Of a stretch of DNA of 64,000 nucleotides, positions 44,791 through 55,825 are shown in pieces. Each line of letters opens with the position of its first letter. The first letter of the stretch is position 1. The position numbers and the translations under genes were made by a program. The stretch comes from Polytrichum commune (lineage: Eukaryota; Streptophyta; Polytrichopsida; Polytrichales; Polytrichaceae): positions 69,639,554 to 69,703,553 of the forward strand of contig OX485803.1 of the NCBI GenBank assembly GCA_950295325.1, written 5' to 3'. Under the pieces are notes generated by a model that saw only the letters and a program-made list of their open reading frames with translations, was not told where the DNA came from and made no database searches.

Positions 44791-45107
44791 AGTTGGAGAT
44801 GTCTAATTCCAACTTGATCCATTCATCCATCTCTCTAGTTGAAATTGTACGATTCCAACTAGATTCATTTATTCATTAAGAGTTGTCTAGCTCTAGTCCC
44901 GGCTCTAGTGAACATCTATCCACCATGAGTCGCCTAACTCTCATTCACATCTTTTATTTGGAGTTGTCTAACTCCAACACAAAGATTTTCTAGAGGGAGG
45001 TGTCTAATTCCCGTACATAATTCCTTCATGGGTTGTCTAGCCCTTGTGCATCATTCTTTCTTGGGTTGTCTGACTCATTTCTTCCTTTGGCGTTGTCCAA
45101 CTCCAAA
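44791..45107 (+). repeat. Row of nine short hairpins, consensus GGAGTTGTCTAACTCC
   Basis: Nine imperfect palindromes occur every 28-47 bp at about 44791-44814, 44835-44862, 44879-44894, 44924-44943, 44958-44977, 44995-45012, 45030-45043, 45063-45075 and 45086-45107. The best is TTGGAGTTGTCTAACTCCAA, an 8-bp stem with a GTCT loop. Arm sequences differ between units, yet most stay complementary. Spacers are unrelated CT/AT-rich sequence. No gene overlaps it. Confidence 0.8.
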
Positions 45108-45552
45108 CACGATCTACTCACATGTTAAGTATGATCAGTCTTTTCTTTCTTGAATAATTAATCAATAAACCTCTTAATCAAGGTATTTCACACGAGGATA
45201 ATAAGAGTGCGGATTATTTAAAAAAACATAAAAAGATACTATCAATGATTATGTATATGTAGAAAAACTACCATAAATTTCTAAATTGTCTATGGCATGT
45301 AATATAGGGGTAGCAAACTTTTGTTTGCACGTGGTGGTCAACTTGACAATGGAGTGACCTCCCTATGTTCCTAACCCAATCATGATTTTCCTCACAACAT
45401 TAGGGCCTTGTTGAGCATCGCCTCGTGTAGATTTAGGCACACTAGGCTCCACTACACTCTTCCCGTGTTAAGTAGGAGACCCACTTGGACCCCAAATTTC
45501 CACCCGACACGCATGTCATTGAGCCATTCACCCCCAAGACCCGTGGAGGGGC

Positions 45553-45570
45553 GGGGGGGGGGGGGGGGGG
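45553..45570 (+). repeat. Poly-G tract (G18)
   Basis: An uninterrupted run of 18 G. Its length may be unreliable in an assembly. Confidence 0.9.
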
Positions 45571-45969
45571 TTCCCAACTACACCAATTATCCCAATTACT
45601 GTGTGTGGTACTAATTCCTGAAACACACACTGTTTTTTCAAGTCTCAAAATTAATGAGGGTTGAATCTTTTTACTGAGTGACATTAAATTCATGAATACA
45701 TGTTCGTATATCATCATATGCTCTAAGGTGCTTGTAGAGTGATTAAAAATAAAATAAAAATAAAATCATATGTAAACACATGTTTGTTAGTGAATAGTGC
45801 AAAATCATTTAAGTGATTGGTTATGGGCGCCTCTACTCTAATAATTGGGATAATCAGTGTAGTGCCTGCCTTCTATTGCCCAATCCCCCCCCCTTTAAAT
45901 TTTTTTTCCAAACTTGGAAAACAACGTGGACCTTGGACCTAAAACCTCTAAACTCCAATATGTTCAGTA

Positions 45970-46432
45970 CATCCTAAGCTCTGTAATGTCACACACTCTC
46001 TATTATCCTGAAACCCTAGGGAACGGATGTTCGTAGTTCAAATCTCACTACTTATTGTCACATTTCTCTCCCTTATATCACCAAATTTGTCATTAATGCA
46101 AACCACCCAAGAAGTCAACCCACACCCTCGCATTGCGCTATGTGTCAACATGCGGAGTGTCACCTTCTTCTTCTTTTTCTTATTCTTCCACTTGTTGAAT
46201 GTTGGTGCATGGGTTTGCCACATCGCCCGGGAAGGCCAAGTGGGGTGGACCACACTAACGTAACTGACGGGAGAACGAATCCAAATCGTCCTCACATCTC
46301 CGTTGTGGTATTCCATAGTGTCACATGCTACACTAATTCACTAGTATCACGCATCCATGTGAACACTACAGAACTCCGTAATATCATGTGCGCTTTGGTT
46401 GCCACAGGGGCGATACTACGGAGTTTAGAGTG
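45970..46432. mobile_element. MITE with TA duplication, copy 1
   Basis: Flanked by TA (45968-45969, 46433-46434). Ends are CATCCTAAGCTCTGTAATGTC and the complement of GGAGTTTAGAGTG. It matches 47603-47928 over both ends and several inner blocks (GGGAACGGATGT, GTCACATTTCT, GCTTTGGTTGCCACA) but has about 137 bp extra in the middle. TA duplication suggests a Tc1/mariner (Stowaway-like) origin. Confidence 0.75.
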
Positions 46433-46537
46433 TAGATGCCACCACCCCCAAAGGGAGGAGAGTTTGGGAGGCTCTGCCTCCACTCCGGCATGGCAGGTGA
46501 GGGTTGAGCCGCGACCAATATTGGTCGGCCGGGCGCT

Positions 46538-46563
46538 GGGGGGTGGGGTGGGGTGGGGTGGGG
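46538..46563 (+). repeat. G-quadruplex-prone run
   Basis: Five G-runs of four or more separated by single T. This can form a G-quadruplex on the plus strand. Confidence 0.85.
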
Positions 46564-47602
46564 TTAAGTTAAGTAGTTAAGTTACGTGAGTGGCACGAAT
46601 CCTTGGCCCAGTGCACACTGTCACGCTGATCTCCTCTGCCACGGACCTTACATCCCCGGCCTCGTGATGCGCCCAGCCGTGTCCACTCCGCGGAAGAGTC
46701 CAAAACAATCGAGCTGGACGCGCTAATCGTTGACTCTTAGATAAAGGAGTCAAAACGGGGACTGACTCCCACAAAGAATTGAAGGGTTCAACCACATATG
46801 TCATAGCTTAGGGTGTTTGCAGGTTTATCATTGAAGTTACCTGGCCTGGGGGAGTCCCGGATGACTTACTGCGCACTGCAATTTTATTAATGGGGTGGGG
46901 GGGCGGCATTGGAGCCTGCGGAGAATGATCCGGAGATACATCGGGAAGCGGGACTGGCATCCAAATAGTAATTAGAAAATGGGCCTCAAACACTCTTCCA
47001 CACACACACATGCATGACATACATGCACACTCCCTTCCTGCTGGGTTAGCTTAGCTTAGGTTTGCACTGGCAGTCAAAAGTTGCTGGCCTGGGGGCGGGG
47101 AGGGGCTGGGGTGGAATGGAACTAACCTTAAACTGCGGCTCAACGGCACCTTGATGTTGGGTCTCTCGTCCCTGCAGCGAAATTTAACACGGATGAAGCA
47201 GCCGCAACATAATAAAGTAAAGCGACCGGGTACAGCTAGTACGTACTCCTCCATGCAAATCTACAAGTTAGTGGAAACTTGTAAACTGTATAAAATTAAG
47301 GAGAGGTTATTGGGGCCCGGTTTTGGAACCTGTGATGTCCCATATGATTTCGAATCCAATCACAGGCCAAAAAAGGTTCAAACAGAAAGCAACACACGGA
47401 CTGCCAACGTCCTGCTGCTGCTGCTGCCTGTTTTTATGCCTGAAGTTCCAGAGTTGCAGAGGGGGAATCAGCCATGTATAAGCTGGATTGATCATCGCCA
47501 CCATCAGGCTCACATGAGAGACGTACCGCAGATCAGTGTCCTAGACAAATCTTGGTCTTCTACTGAACAGCCTGCTGTCAGTACTGGTGTTCATAGTTAA
47601 TA

Positions 47603-47928
47603 CACCCTAAACCTTCCTAATGTCACTCCCTCTCTTATATCCCCAAACCCTCGGGAACGGATGTGCTTGGTTTAAATCTCCCTCCTTGCCGTCACATTTC
47701 TATTCCATATATCACAAGTTTTGACATTAAATTAGTTCACTAAAGAATTCAAACCACATGCTCGCATGCACTACGTTGTCATCATTGCAATGTTCACTCT
47801 GTGTTGTTCCATAATGTCACATGTTATACTCATTCTCCATTATCACGCATACATGTTAACACTGCTAACCTCCTTAATGTCACATGCACTTTGGTTGCCA
47901 CATGCATGATATTAGGGAGGTTAGAGTG
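47603..47928. mobile_element. MITE with TA duplication, copy 2
   Basis: Flanked by TA (47601-47602, 47929-47930). Ends are CACCCTAAACCTTCCTAATG and the complement of ATATTAGGGAGGTTAGAGTG, a TIR of about 23 bp. It is the shorter partner of 45970-46432 and non-coding. Confidence 0.8.
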
Positions 47929-47930
47929 TA

Positions 47931-50900
47931 TCTCTAGCAGTGATCCCCCTTGATCTGATTCGATAGGCTTGCCATGAATTTCTTGTTAGATACACAAGTT
48001 CTAAGCAAATTTAAAGATCCGAGAACCATGAGTTCTTGACTGATATAAGGGATGTTACCCAAAACCAATACTAAATTTGAAACCAACACGATGTACTGCA
48101 ATGATACATTTTGGGGCTTCAACATTGTATGACAATGGTACATAATGTTGGTTATGTTTAGGGTGAGGTGACCGTCTTGAGAGGAAGGCTTTATGGAAGT
48201 TTGGGCCCTTATGGGGCTGGGGGTAGGAGCCCGTGGGAGAGGGCACGACTTTTTTTGTAAGGCTTGACGCAAAGTGCATCACCTTGCTTAGAATGCGAGG
48301 GACCAATGCATTTTTTTTTGTCAATGATGATGCTATTCCACAACGACAAATTGCGTTGTGAGGAATTACAATGTTGAAATCCTCTCAAACTTATGCCCAA
48401 ACACATGGAGCACGTATTTGGTGTGTTAGTTTAGTGAAGGTGCTATTTCTATACATCAGGGCCTAGAGCCCAAAAGAATATTAATGGAAATTACTCATGC
48501 AGTAACTCCCAATTGTATGAGGGTTTTGAGAAAATAATTAAAAAAAGTAATTTCCTCCCTATGAAAGAGAAAACTCCTTAGGAGAAAGTTGTTCATAGAG
48601 GATCCAAGCACACATCTCTAAAGTTGATGTTTAGAATAAAGCTTGTAATATTTATTCATACAATATATAAGGGTTATCATCCACAAATAGTTGATAAATA
48701 TAAATCTAACCTTTTGTAGTAAAATTTCGATCATGAATTTGCTTGACAATGTCATATAAATAGTGTGTCATACAAAGTTGCAAGAACTAATCCATCATAT
48801 GTGTCCAAAACCATTATTTGTGTCAACATCTTGTGTCATCAATTACACTCCACTAGTGCACTACAAAAATGTGGTGTGCCTAATTTTGACATGTCATTTA
48901 ATATAAACAACTGAGCTTTAGCCCCCAACCAACTTGCGAACGTGAAAGAGAGTCTACAAAAATTAATCTCTCATGCACTTATAGGTTAACCGATTGACAA
49001 CACCAACAAATTGCAAAGTATTCTGGAAAGTGAACGCGGAGTATGTCAAAAGACTGGGACGATCGGCTGGAGACCAACTCCACACTTGACCTTGAAACAA
49101 CTCGAAGATGCCCAATAGTTGTGACAGTCGAGGCTTTGAATCATCACTACTAGCATACATGTCCTACGCAATCGTCCCACGCCGATGAAAGAACAATACA
49201 AATCTACCATTATGCTAGATTTCCAAATCTTCCAATCACATAGAAGAAGTTTCTAGTGGCGTAGGTCAATCGCCTAGGACTCATATGCTTGTACTCATAT
49301 GCTTGTAATGCATGTTTCGCGTGGGTCAATCAATCCGCCTCTTCACTTGTCGAGCCATCATGAGAGGAGCAAAGCTCTACTACCTGAAGCACTACATTAC
49401 ATTGGCCGACAAAGGTGTCTGCAAGCTGCTACTACTTTCTGCTACCCTACCTATATTGCATACAGCTATATAACCGGGAATAATCTGCACATGAATCTTG
49501 CCATGTAGCAAAATTGTGCAACTTGGAGATTACATTTGTAGCAGTGTCTGGGGAGATTTTTGGGCATAATCGGTCAGAATCCTGATGTTTTTAAGTCCAA
49601 CACCAGTTACATGTTGTGATCTTTCGGGGTTTTTCTTTATCGATTTGAGGTATATTCCTTAGATTCAATGAGTGGCGATCTTCCTGAAGTCTTGAGCTTC
49701 AACTGGTTATTTCTCAAACTCAACCGGTTCATCTGTAAACTAGTGGACTGTCACTTCTCCCCTTTCATTGAATCGTAGTTTAATCTTTTGATGAATTTGG
49801 TTGGCTTCTTCAACAAAAGTCCATGAATTATTCACAGTATAATTGCATGTGGGTGTGCCTCTCATTCATTTTCTGAAAATGTTGGGAATTGCACATAGCT
49901 TGTTCTTATTATTCTAAAAAACTACACTAAATATGATATTTAGTGTCACTTATTATTTGGCATTATGCAACGCTATAATTGTTTACTGTACATCTCTTCT
50001 TCTTTTTACCAACAAAGGCCGAATTGGTTGTTTGGATATTATAGAACATTAACATCTCTACTTGGTCATAAAATACATTAAGAGCAAAAAGATATAGGAA
50101 TGTTTAACTCCAAAAAATTCGTGACACTAAATATAATACTTGTAGTACTGCTGATTTGCCATTGGAATTAGTATCTAAGTCCCTGACTTATTGTTTGTGA
50201 GACCCAATTGAGATGACTTCATTGAGAATCGGTAGGAGACAGATGTTTAGTTGGGATGGATGAGAGATTAATATTCTAGGCTTGTGCTGGGGTCGTGTGC
50301 AACTTGTGTGCAATAATTCTCCTTGGTCATCTTTGGGATATGTCTAAAGTAGTCCTAGACCATGTTTATAGAGTCAAAATGGAACACTACAAGCGTTACA
50401 AGCATATGAGTCCTAAGCAATTGACTTACGTCATTGGAAATTTGTTCTATGTAAGTAGAAAATCAACAAATCTAGCACAACGGTAGATTTGCATTGTTCT
50501 TTCATCGATGTGGGACAATTGCGTAGGACTCATACGCTAGTAGTGAAGGGTTTACAAGCATAACCTCTAGCTTTTGTCCACTAGATGGTTTTTAGTTCTA
50601 TTAGATTTCAATAGCATCTAAGGTAGGTTGTCCTATTACCAAGGGGGTGCCCTTTCATCGGGCTTCAGGGAACAAATTCAAAAAGTAGGATCCTAGGGTT
50701 TTCAAAGTTCCCAATGCAATGAACTGATGAGGGAGGGGAGGTGTCGGATATAGGACACTTGGTGAGGGTATTTACAACCAAGTTTGTGTGTTATTAGCTC
50801 ATTTGATGTCGGTTCTAAGACACATGATGAGTGTGTAAAGATCAACTTAAAGGTAATAAATAAACAAGATTAGATTCTACAATAGGAGTTGCCTTATTCT

Positions 50901-51278
50901 AGATTGAGAGCTTTCAAATTCTATTATAGCAAACTCTAGCATAATACTTAAAAAATGATAAATCAAATTGAAAAATAATCATGGAATTTTTTTATTCAAT
51001 TCCAATACATAAGAAAAGAAATTCATGCCAAATTCCAATGTACATAAATAGAATTTTTTCTCAAGATGTAGTCCTCTATAATAGGGTAGCATACCTTAGT
51101 GGCCAAGTAGGAAATTGTGGTAATGCCATGTGATCCTTGTGGACTCACAACACTGTTAAGCTTCAAGCCTTTGCTCTACGGGACTAGGAATTGAAGACAC
51201 TTTTATTTAAGCACCAAAGACCATATCCGAGAATACACATCAAAGTTTCAACCTAAATCTTGGTCCTCTGAAATTCAT
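47931..51278. other. Gene-poor region with a dispersed inverted repeat
   Basis: No recognisable CDS. About 70 bp at 49161-49231 is the reverse complement of 50464-50530 (TAGATTTGCATTGTTCTTTC, then GGGACAATTGCGTAGGAC). A weaker relative lies at about 61380-61440. These may be ends of an old LTR or DNA element. Confidence 0.5.
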
Positions 51279-51420
51279 CACTAGTACTAGTAGAAAAGTG
51301 GTAGCCAAACAAGACAACATGCTTGCAATAGGTCTACAAGGGGTCAAGAACCAACAAATCAATTTTACAAGTATATTTGGAACATGTTATTCCAGTTTGG
51401 CTACCACTTTTCTATTAGTG
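51279..51420. mobile_element. Short CACTA-type MITE
   Basis: 142 bp with ends CACTAGTACTAGTAGAAAAG (left) and CACTAATAGAAAAGTGG (right, reversed). Arms share AGAAAAGTGGTAGCCAAAC. CACTA-starting ends with AGTAGAAAA are typical of EnSpm/CACTA derivatives. The 3-bp flanks CAT and CAG do not match exactly. Confidence 0.75.
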
Positions 51421-51506
51421 CAGTCCATCTTTGTTTGACAATTAAGATAAACATGCCAAATATGCTTACTTATCTCAATCAAAGAAATATATGTGAGTGA
51501 CGTATT

Positions 51507-51523
51507 GGGGGGGGGGGGGGGGG
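51507..51523 (+). repeat. Poly-G tract (G17)
   Basis: Uninterrupted run of 17 G; length may be assembly-dependent. Confidence 0.9.
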
Positions 51524-52410
51524 CATATGGGTAGGTGTGGATCTAAGAACATACACCAGAAAGACATGTGCTTCAAGATATTGGACTACAAGATATTTCA
51601 ACTGTAATTCTAGATCCAATAGTCAACATATGATGAGGGCCTACTTGCTCATTTCAAAACTCCAACAACTTTTGACTTTGAAAAATCATAGCAGCAACAT
51701 GGTAGCCTACAGAATTCCACAGATTTTTTCTAAAATTTCAAATCACATTTGCAGATCCAAGAAAAATCATAACTTCAAAACCCAAGTTGAGAATCATGAC
51801 AATATAGATTTTTTTTTTTCAAAAACCATGCAAGACCACAGTTACCACAGGCCATGAGTCCAGTGTTGGCCACAGAGACCAGCCTGGCTGGGTGATCGCG
51901 ATGGAAAACAAGTTGACCGGCCTGCAATTAGGAACGACGCTCCTCCAGAAATCCTGCGACCTAGGCTGCACCAGGAAGGGAAGTGTCTCCTCGCATAAAT
52001 GCACCTGGCCATGGTGGGGAGACAGACAGGTGATGTTGTAGCGATGATTTTGATTAACTGTACCTAATTTACATACAAGGAACAAAGCGCACCAGACGGC
52101 ATTCAATTCACGGTGTCCCAGCATGTATACTTGAATCTATCTTCTCCCAAGTGTCAAACATGTGAATGCAAAGGCAAGAGACAAACATAAGTGGATGGGT
52201 GGGCACTGGGGATCTCAGTTAGTAGCAACCCACTTGTAGAGTACACACACGCGTATCTCTATATCTATACACACACATACTGGGCAACTGTAACAATCCC
52301 ATGAATGTATCCGACCCACCCGACTTGAGTTCCTAGTCCCAGTGCTTTAGTCCTCTTTAGCATGCAGCGCGTGTGGGCCCTTTGTATGCGTACTCATAAG
52401 GTAGTATACG

Positions 52411-52436
52411 ATGAGAGAGTGAGAGAGAGAGAGAGA
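52411..52436 (+). repeat. GA microsatellite
   Basis: A GAGAGTGAGAGAGAGAGAGA run with one interruption. Confidence 0.85.
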
Positions 52437-52439
52437 TCA

Positions 52440-55321
52440 GTTGATGAACTTGATAGCAATGTGAGTGACGAAATGTTCATTGAATCATGTGTGGCTCTTG
52501 AGACTAGTGCGAACAATTGACAAACATGATGAACACAAGCGACAGCCGAACTCATGTGGTAGCTGGTGGTAGACGCCATGTGTCAATATGCAGTTCGCAT
52601 GAATCGTGGAAGAGTAGTTGCTAGGCTTCCAAAACCATGTGCAAAGATTGATCAAAGTTTTAAATGTAATTCGGTTCTCTACCTACTTTCTAGATGATGA
52701 CAAGAATGTCAAGTCAAGGAAACATACAGACATACATACATACAAACAATTTGTTGTGTAAAGAGTACAAGTGTATCAATGTCTTTTTTGCTTAACACCT
52801 ACTCTTGCCTGTTTAATTGCATGTGTGTTTTGTAGCAGTGTTAACCCTAAGTGCCTACCCGTTGGCCACCTTGCAATGATCTTGAAGGCCTTTATGTTAA
52901 TAACTGTACTTTGAGCATTTTTAGTTCCACATGCAAAGTTTAAATACCAACGAGCTGTATGGCCCAATCTTTTGATACAGGAACATGTAAACCTCACAAT
53001 CAGGATCCCAATGGTTTATATGGCATGAAGAATTTTAAAAAATTGTAAAAAATTGTGGGTGCATGAATTTTAAAATGAGAGGGAGATATGCTCCCCAACA
53101 GTTCACCCTAAATCCCCTAAACCAACCAGTTGGCAAAGGGGGGGGCTGTAATAGGAATCCCAATTGGTGTGCATTTGAGAAATTCCCTAGGTTTCAAATT
53201 AGGTTCGGTTTGCAAAATAAACTTTCACCTATGGATCCAAATCTTATAGCACCTAACTGACTAAATATTTATAAATATAAATAAAATAAAATCAACAAAA
53301 ACTCACAAAAATACATGCATTTTGACACATGTGTGCTCTTAGACATTTAGGACTTAATATTGAAAATATTATGATACTTGTATCTTCGGCATGGTTGATA
53401 CAAGTTGGTGTCATCTAGGGTATGCTATCAACCCAAGAAGGGTGAAACAATCTAAGCATGATCAAATAAGCCAATATTAGGCATTCAATTATAGCACATG
53501 ATTTTTGAATTCAACCCCCAGTAGAGGAGGTTGTTCCTACCCCAAGTAGTGTCAAACCTAGCTCAAGGATAACATCGTAGATTGCCTCCCTCTTTGAATC
53601 TTTGAGAGTTTTTCCCATGAAATTCTAGTATAGTCAAGAAGGCTCTGCCAAATTATTTGCTTCACCTTACTAGCACACCATCTAATGTTGTTGGAGGTAA
53701 GATCATTCCTCTCAACCAAATGGTTCACAATGTAATGCCTCTAAGGAGAAGCCAAATTCTAGAGTATTTCCAAAGAGATGCCGGAATTCTTGCAAAAAAT
53801 CCCATGGTACCAATTGAGAGTTCTTCAGGTTCTTTATGGTTTAAATGAACTTTCATAGAGATAATATGCCAATGACAAAGTCTCAAGCTCTTTGCACGAT
53901 TCAACAATTCTAAAACTTGTGTGCAATGGTCTTAGGAATATTGAGCGCATGCATGAGACATTTGTCATCGATCTCGGCAGTAAACCTAGCTCTCCAAGAG
54001 GTAATGGCCACCACCTAATGCCTGAGAGACCAATTAAGAAACCTCTGATTCTTACTCCTCATTTTATCCCAAACATTTCCCTATTTAAGTTTGAGCAAAG
54101 AGACAAGCATCCCATACCATTTAGCATGGGTGGTTTCAAGGGAGGGTTCTTACCTTGCAAAAGATTATGGCCAAGGTATAACTCAATAAATATTCACATG
54201 GTGCCCATTTTAGTCTCCAAGGTTGATATGAATAGAATTGCTTCTCCCCTAGTAGAGGTCAAAATATTTCTTCTTAGGTCCCTTGTTGATTTCATCAACT
54301 CTAACCAATGTAAAGTACCTTGTTTATATGTCACTATTCAAGGTCTTGAACTCATCCAAGTCAAGGATTCGGGAAAGAATAGGCACCTTGAAGCAATTAA
54401 GCGTGGGAGGAGGGAAGGGTGCAAGCGAGCATTCATTGAGAATGGGGCGGAAGAACCCACTAATTCTAAAGACAACCTCCAGAAGAGCATCTTTACCAAG
54501 GGAATCATAGTTGCCAACTCATCTGCCAATGGGTGCTTGGTTAGCAATATGATTAAGGAATTGCCTTCATGAGTCTAGAATGGAGTCAATCACGATTCAT
54601 GGTCTACACTGCATGGTGTTCTATGGCATCAATATTAAACTTCTAAGCGATGATTCTAGGGGGAAGGAACTTCTTGTGTTGGACATCTCAAATGTATGCT
54701 GCACAATTATGAGTCCGTTTCTATAAAATCTAGTAGCTCTAGCTTTGGAGAAGCTATAAACCATTCCTTTGATGCCTGGGTGCCACCAAAAGATTAAAAA
54801 AACATGACATGAATCCCATCACTAGATGCCAAAATGACAATGTACTCAAAAATGTTTTTTCGAACCTCACTAATCGTTTTCCATATGTCAGACCCTTAGA
54901 TAGGAACATGTTTTTAAAAAACATCCATCATGGTCCCGTGTGCCACTTATTGGCTCTAATCGGTCAGGTGCACCGTACCAAAGGCAGAACTTTATAAGAA
55001 AATGCAAATTAGAAACACAATCTTGTGTCACGCTTTCATGTCTCTTGTGATATTAGTCTCCACCACAAATCACTATGAGTGCTCTTGTATTTTTGGAATA
55101 TCTTAGTCCGGTGGCCCTTGGGTCGATATTGCTCCTCTCAATCAAACACCTTAAATTAGGGTACATGCATTCTGACTCATATAATGCCCAAATGACAAAA
55201 GCTTCTAGGAGAATTGGATTCAAGATACACTCGCCTACAATTATCACATTTGATTTTTCCGACAATGCGTATGGAAAATGGCTGGAGATATTCCATTAAG
55301 GTTGTCACAACACATCTGAAC
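52440..55321. other. Intergenic; long unrecognised frame at 53892-54572
   Basis: The longest open frame (226 codons) has no recognisable domain, odd composition and no splice partners. The surrounding 53.5-55 kb keeps long partly open frames on both strands, as in a decayed retroelement, but I found no RT, integrase or RNase H motif. No gene is called. Confidence 0.35.
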
Positions 55322-55324
55322 TTA

Positions 55325-55822
55325 GGGCCACTTCACACACGAGCCAAGAGCCGTGACCATGACATTGTGAGAGCCCAAAAGAAAGTGTTCAAAGACCATC
55401 TCAAAACACCTCCAAAATCATGTAGTATGGTCACGAATTCTCAAGTGTAGTGTGAAGTCATATGTGACTGGGCCCTCAATCAAATGCTATTTCAATGAAT
55501 TCTATTCATGCGGGTCCTCACACATGATAAAATAAAATATACCAACGGTTGTGAGCATTCGGAGTGACATGGTCTCCCGGTTTTGTGTTAGGCCTACCTC
55601 CAAAAAATAGTTTTTGAAAAAAGTCCATGTGACCATGAAACATGATCCATTCGATACCATGTAAGAATCCATGTAGACTTTACATCCACCTTGCATTCAC
55701 ATACTCCGCTGGTCCCTCGAGCGTAGTGTGAAGCGAACTTGGACCGGCTCCGGCTTTTCCACCAATGAGAGTGCTTGAAGTGTACTGGTCACGGGCTCTC
55801 AGTCCCGTGTGTGAAGTGGCCC
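55325..55822. mobile_element. PIF/Harbinger-type MITE, copy 1
   Basis: 498 bp with ends GGGCCACTTCACACACGAG and, reversed, GGGCCACTTCACACACGGG. A 3-bp TTA duplication flanks it (55322-55324, 55823-55825). GGGCC ends plus TTA are typical of Tourist/PIF-Harbinger elements. It is non-coding. Confidence 0.85.
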
Positions 55823-55825
55823 TTA

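Noticed and set aside
44791-45107. CRISPR-like array
   Set aside because: Repeats are palindromic but vary in sequence, spacing is irregular, there are no cas genes and the DNA is plant nuclear.
53892-54572. 226-codon open frame as a gene
   Set aside because: No recognisable domain, no splice context, and the surrounding DNA is open on both strands like a decayed repeat. Length alone is not support.
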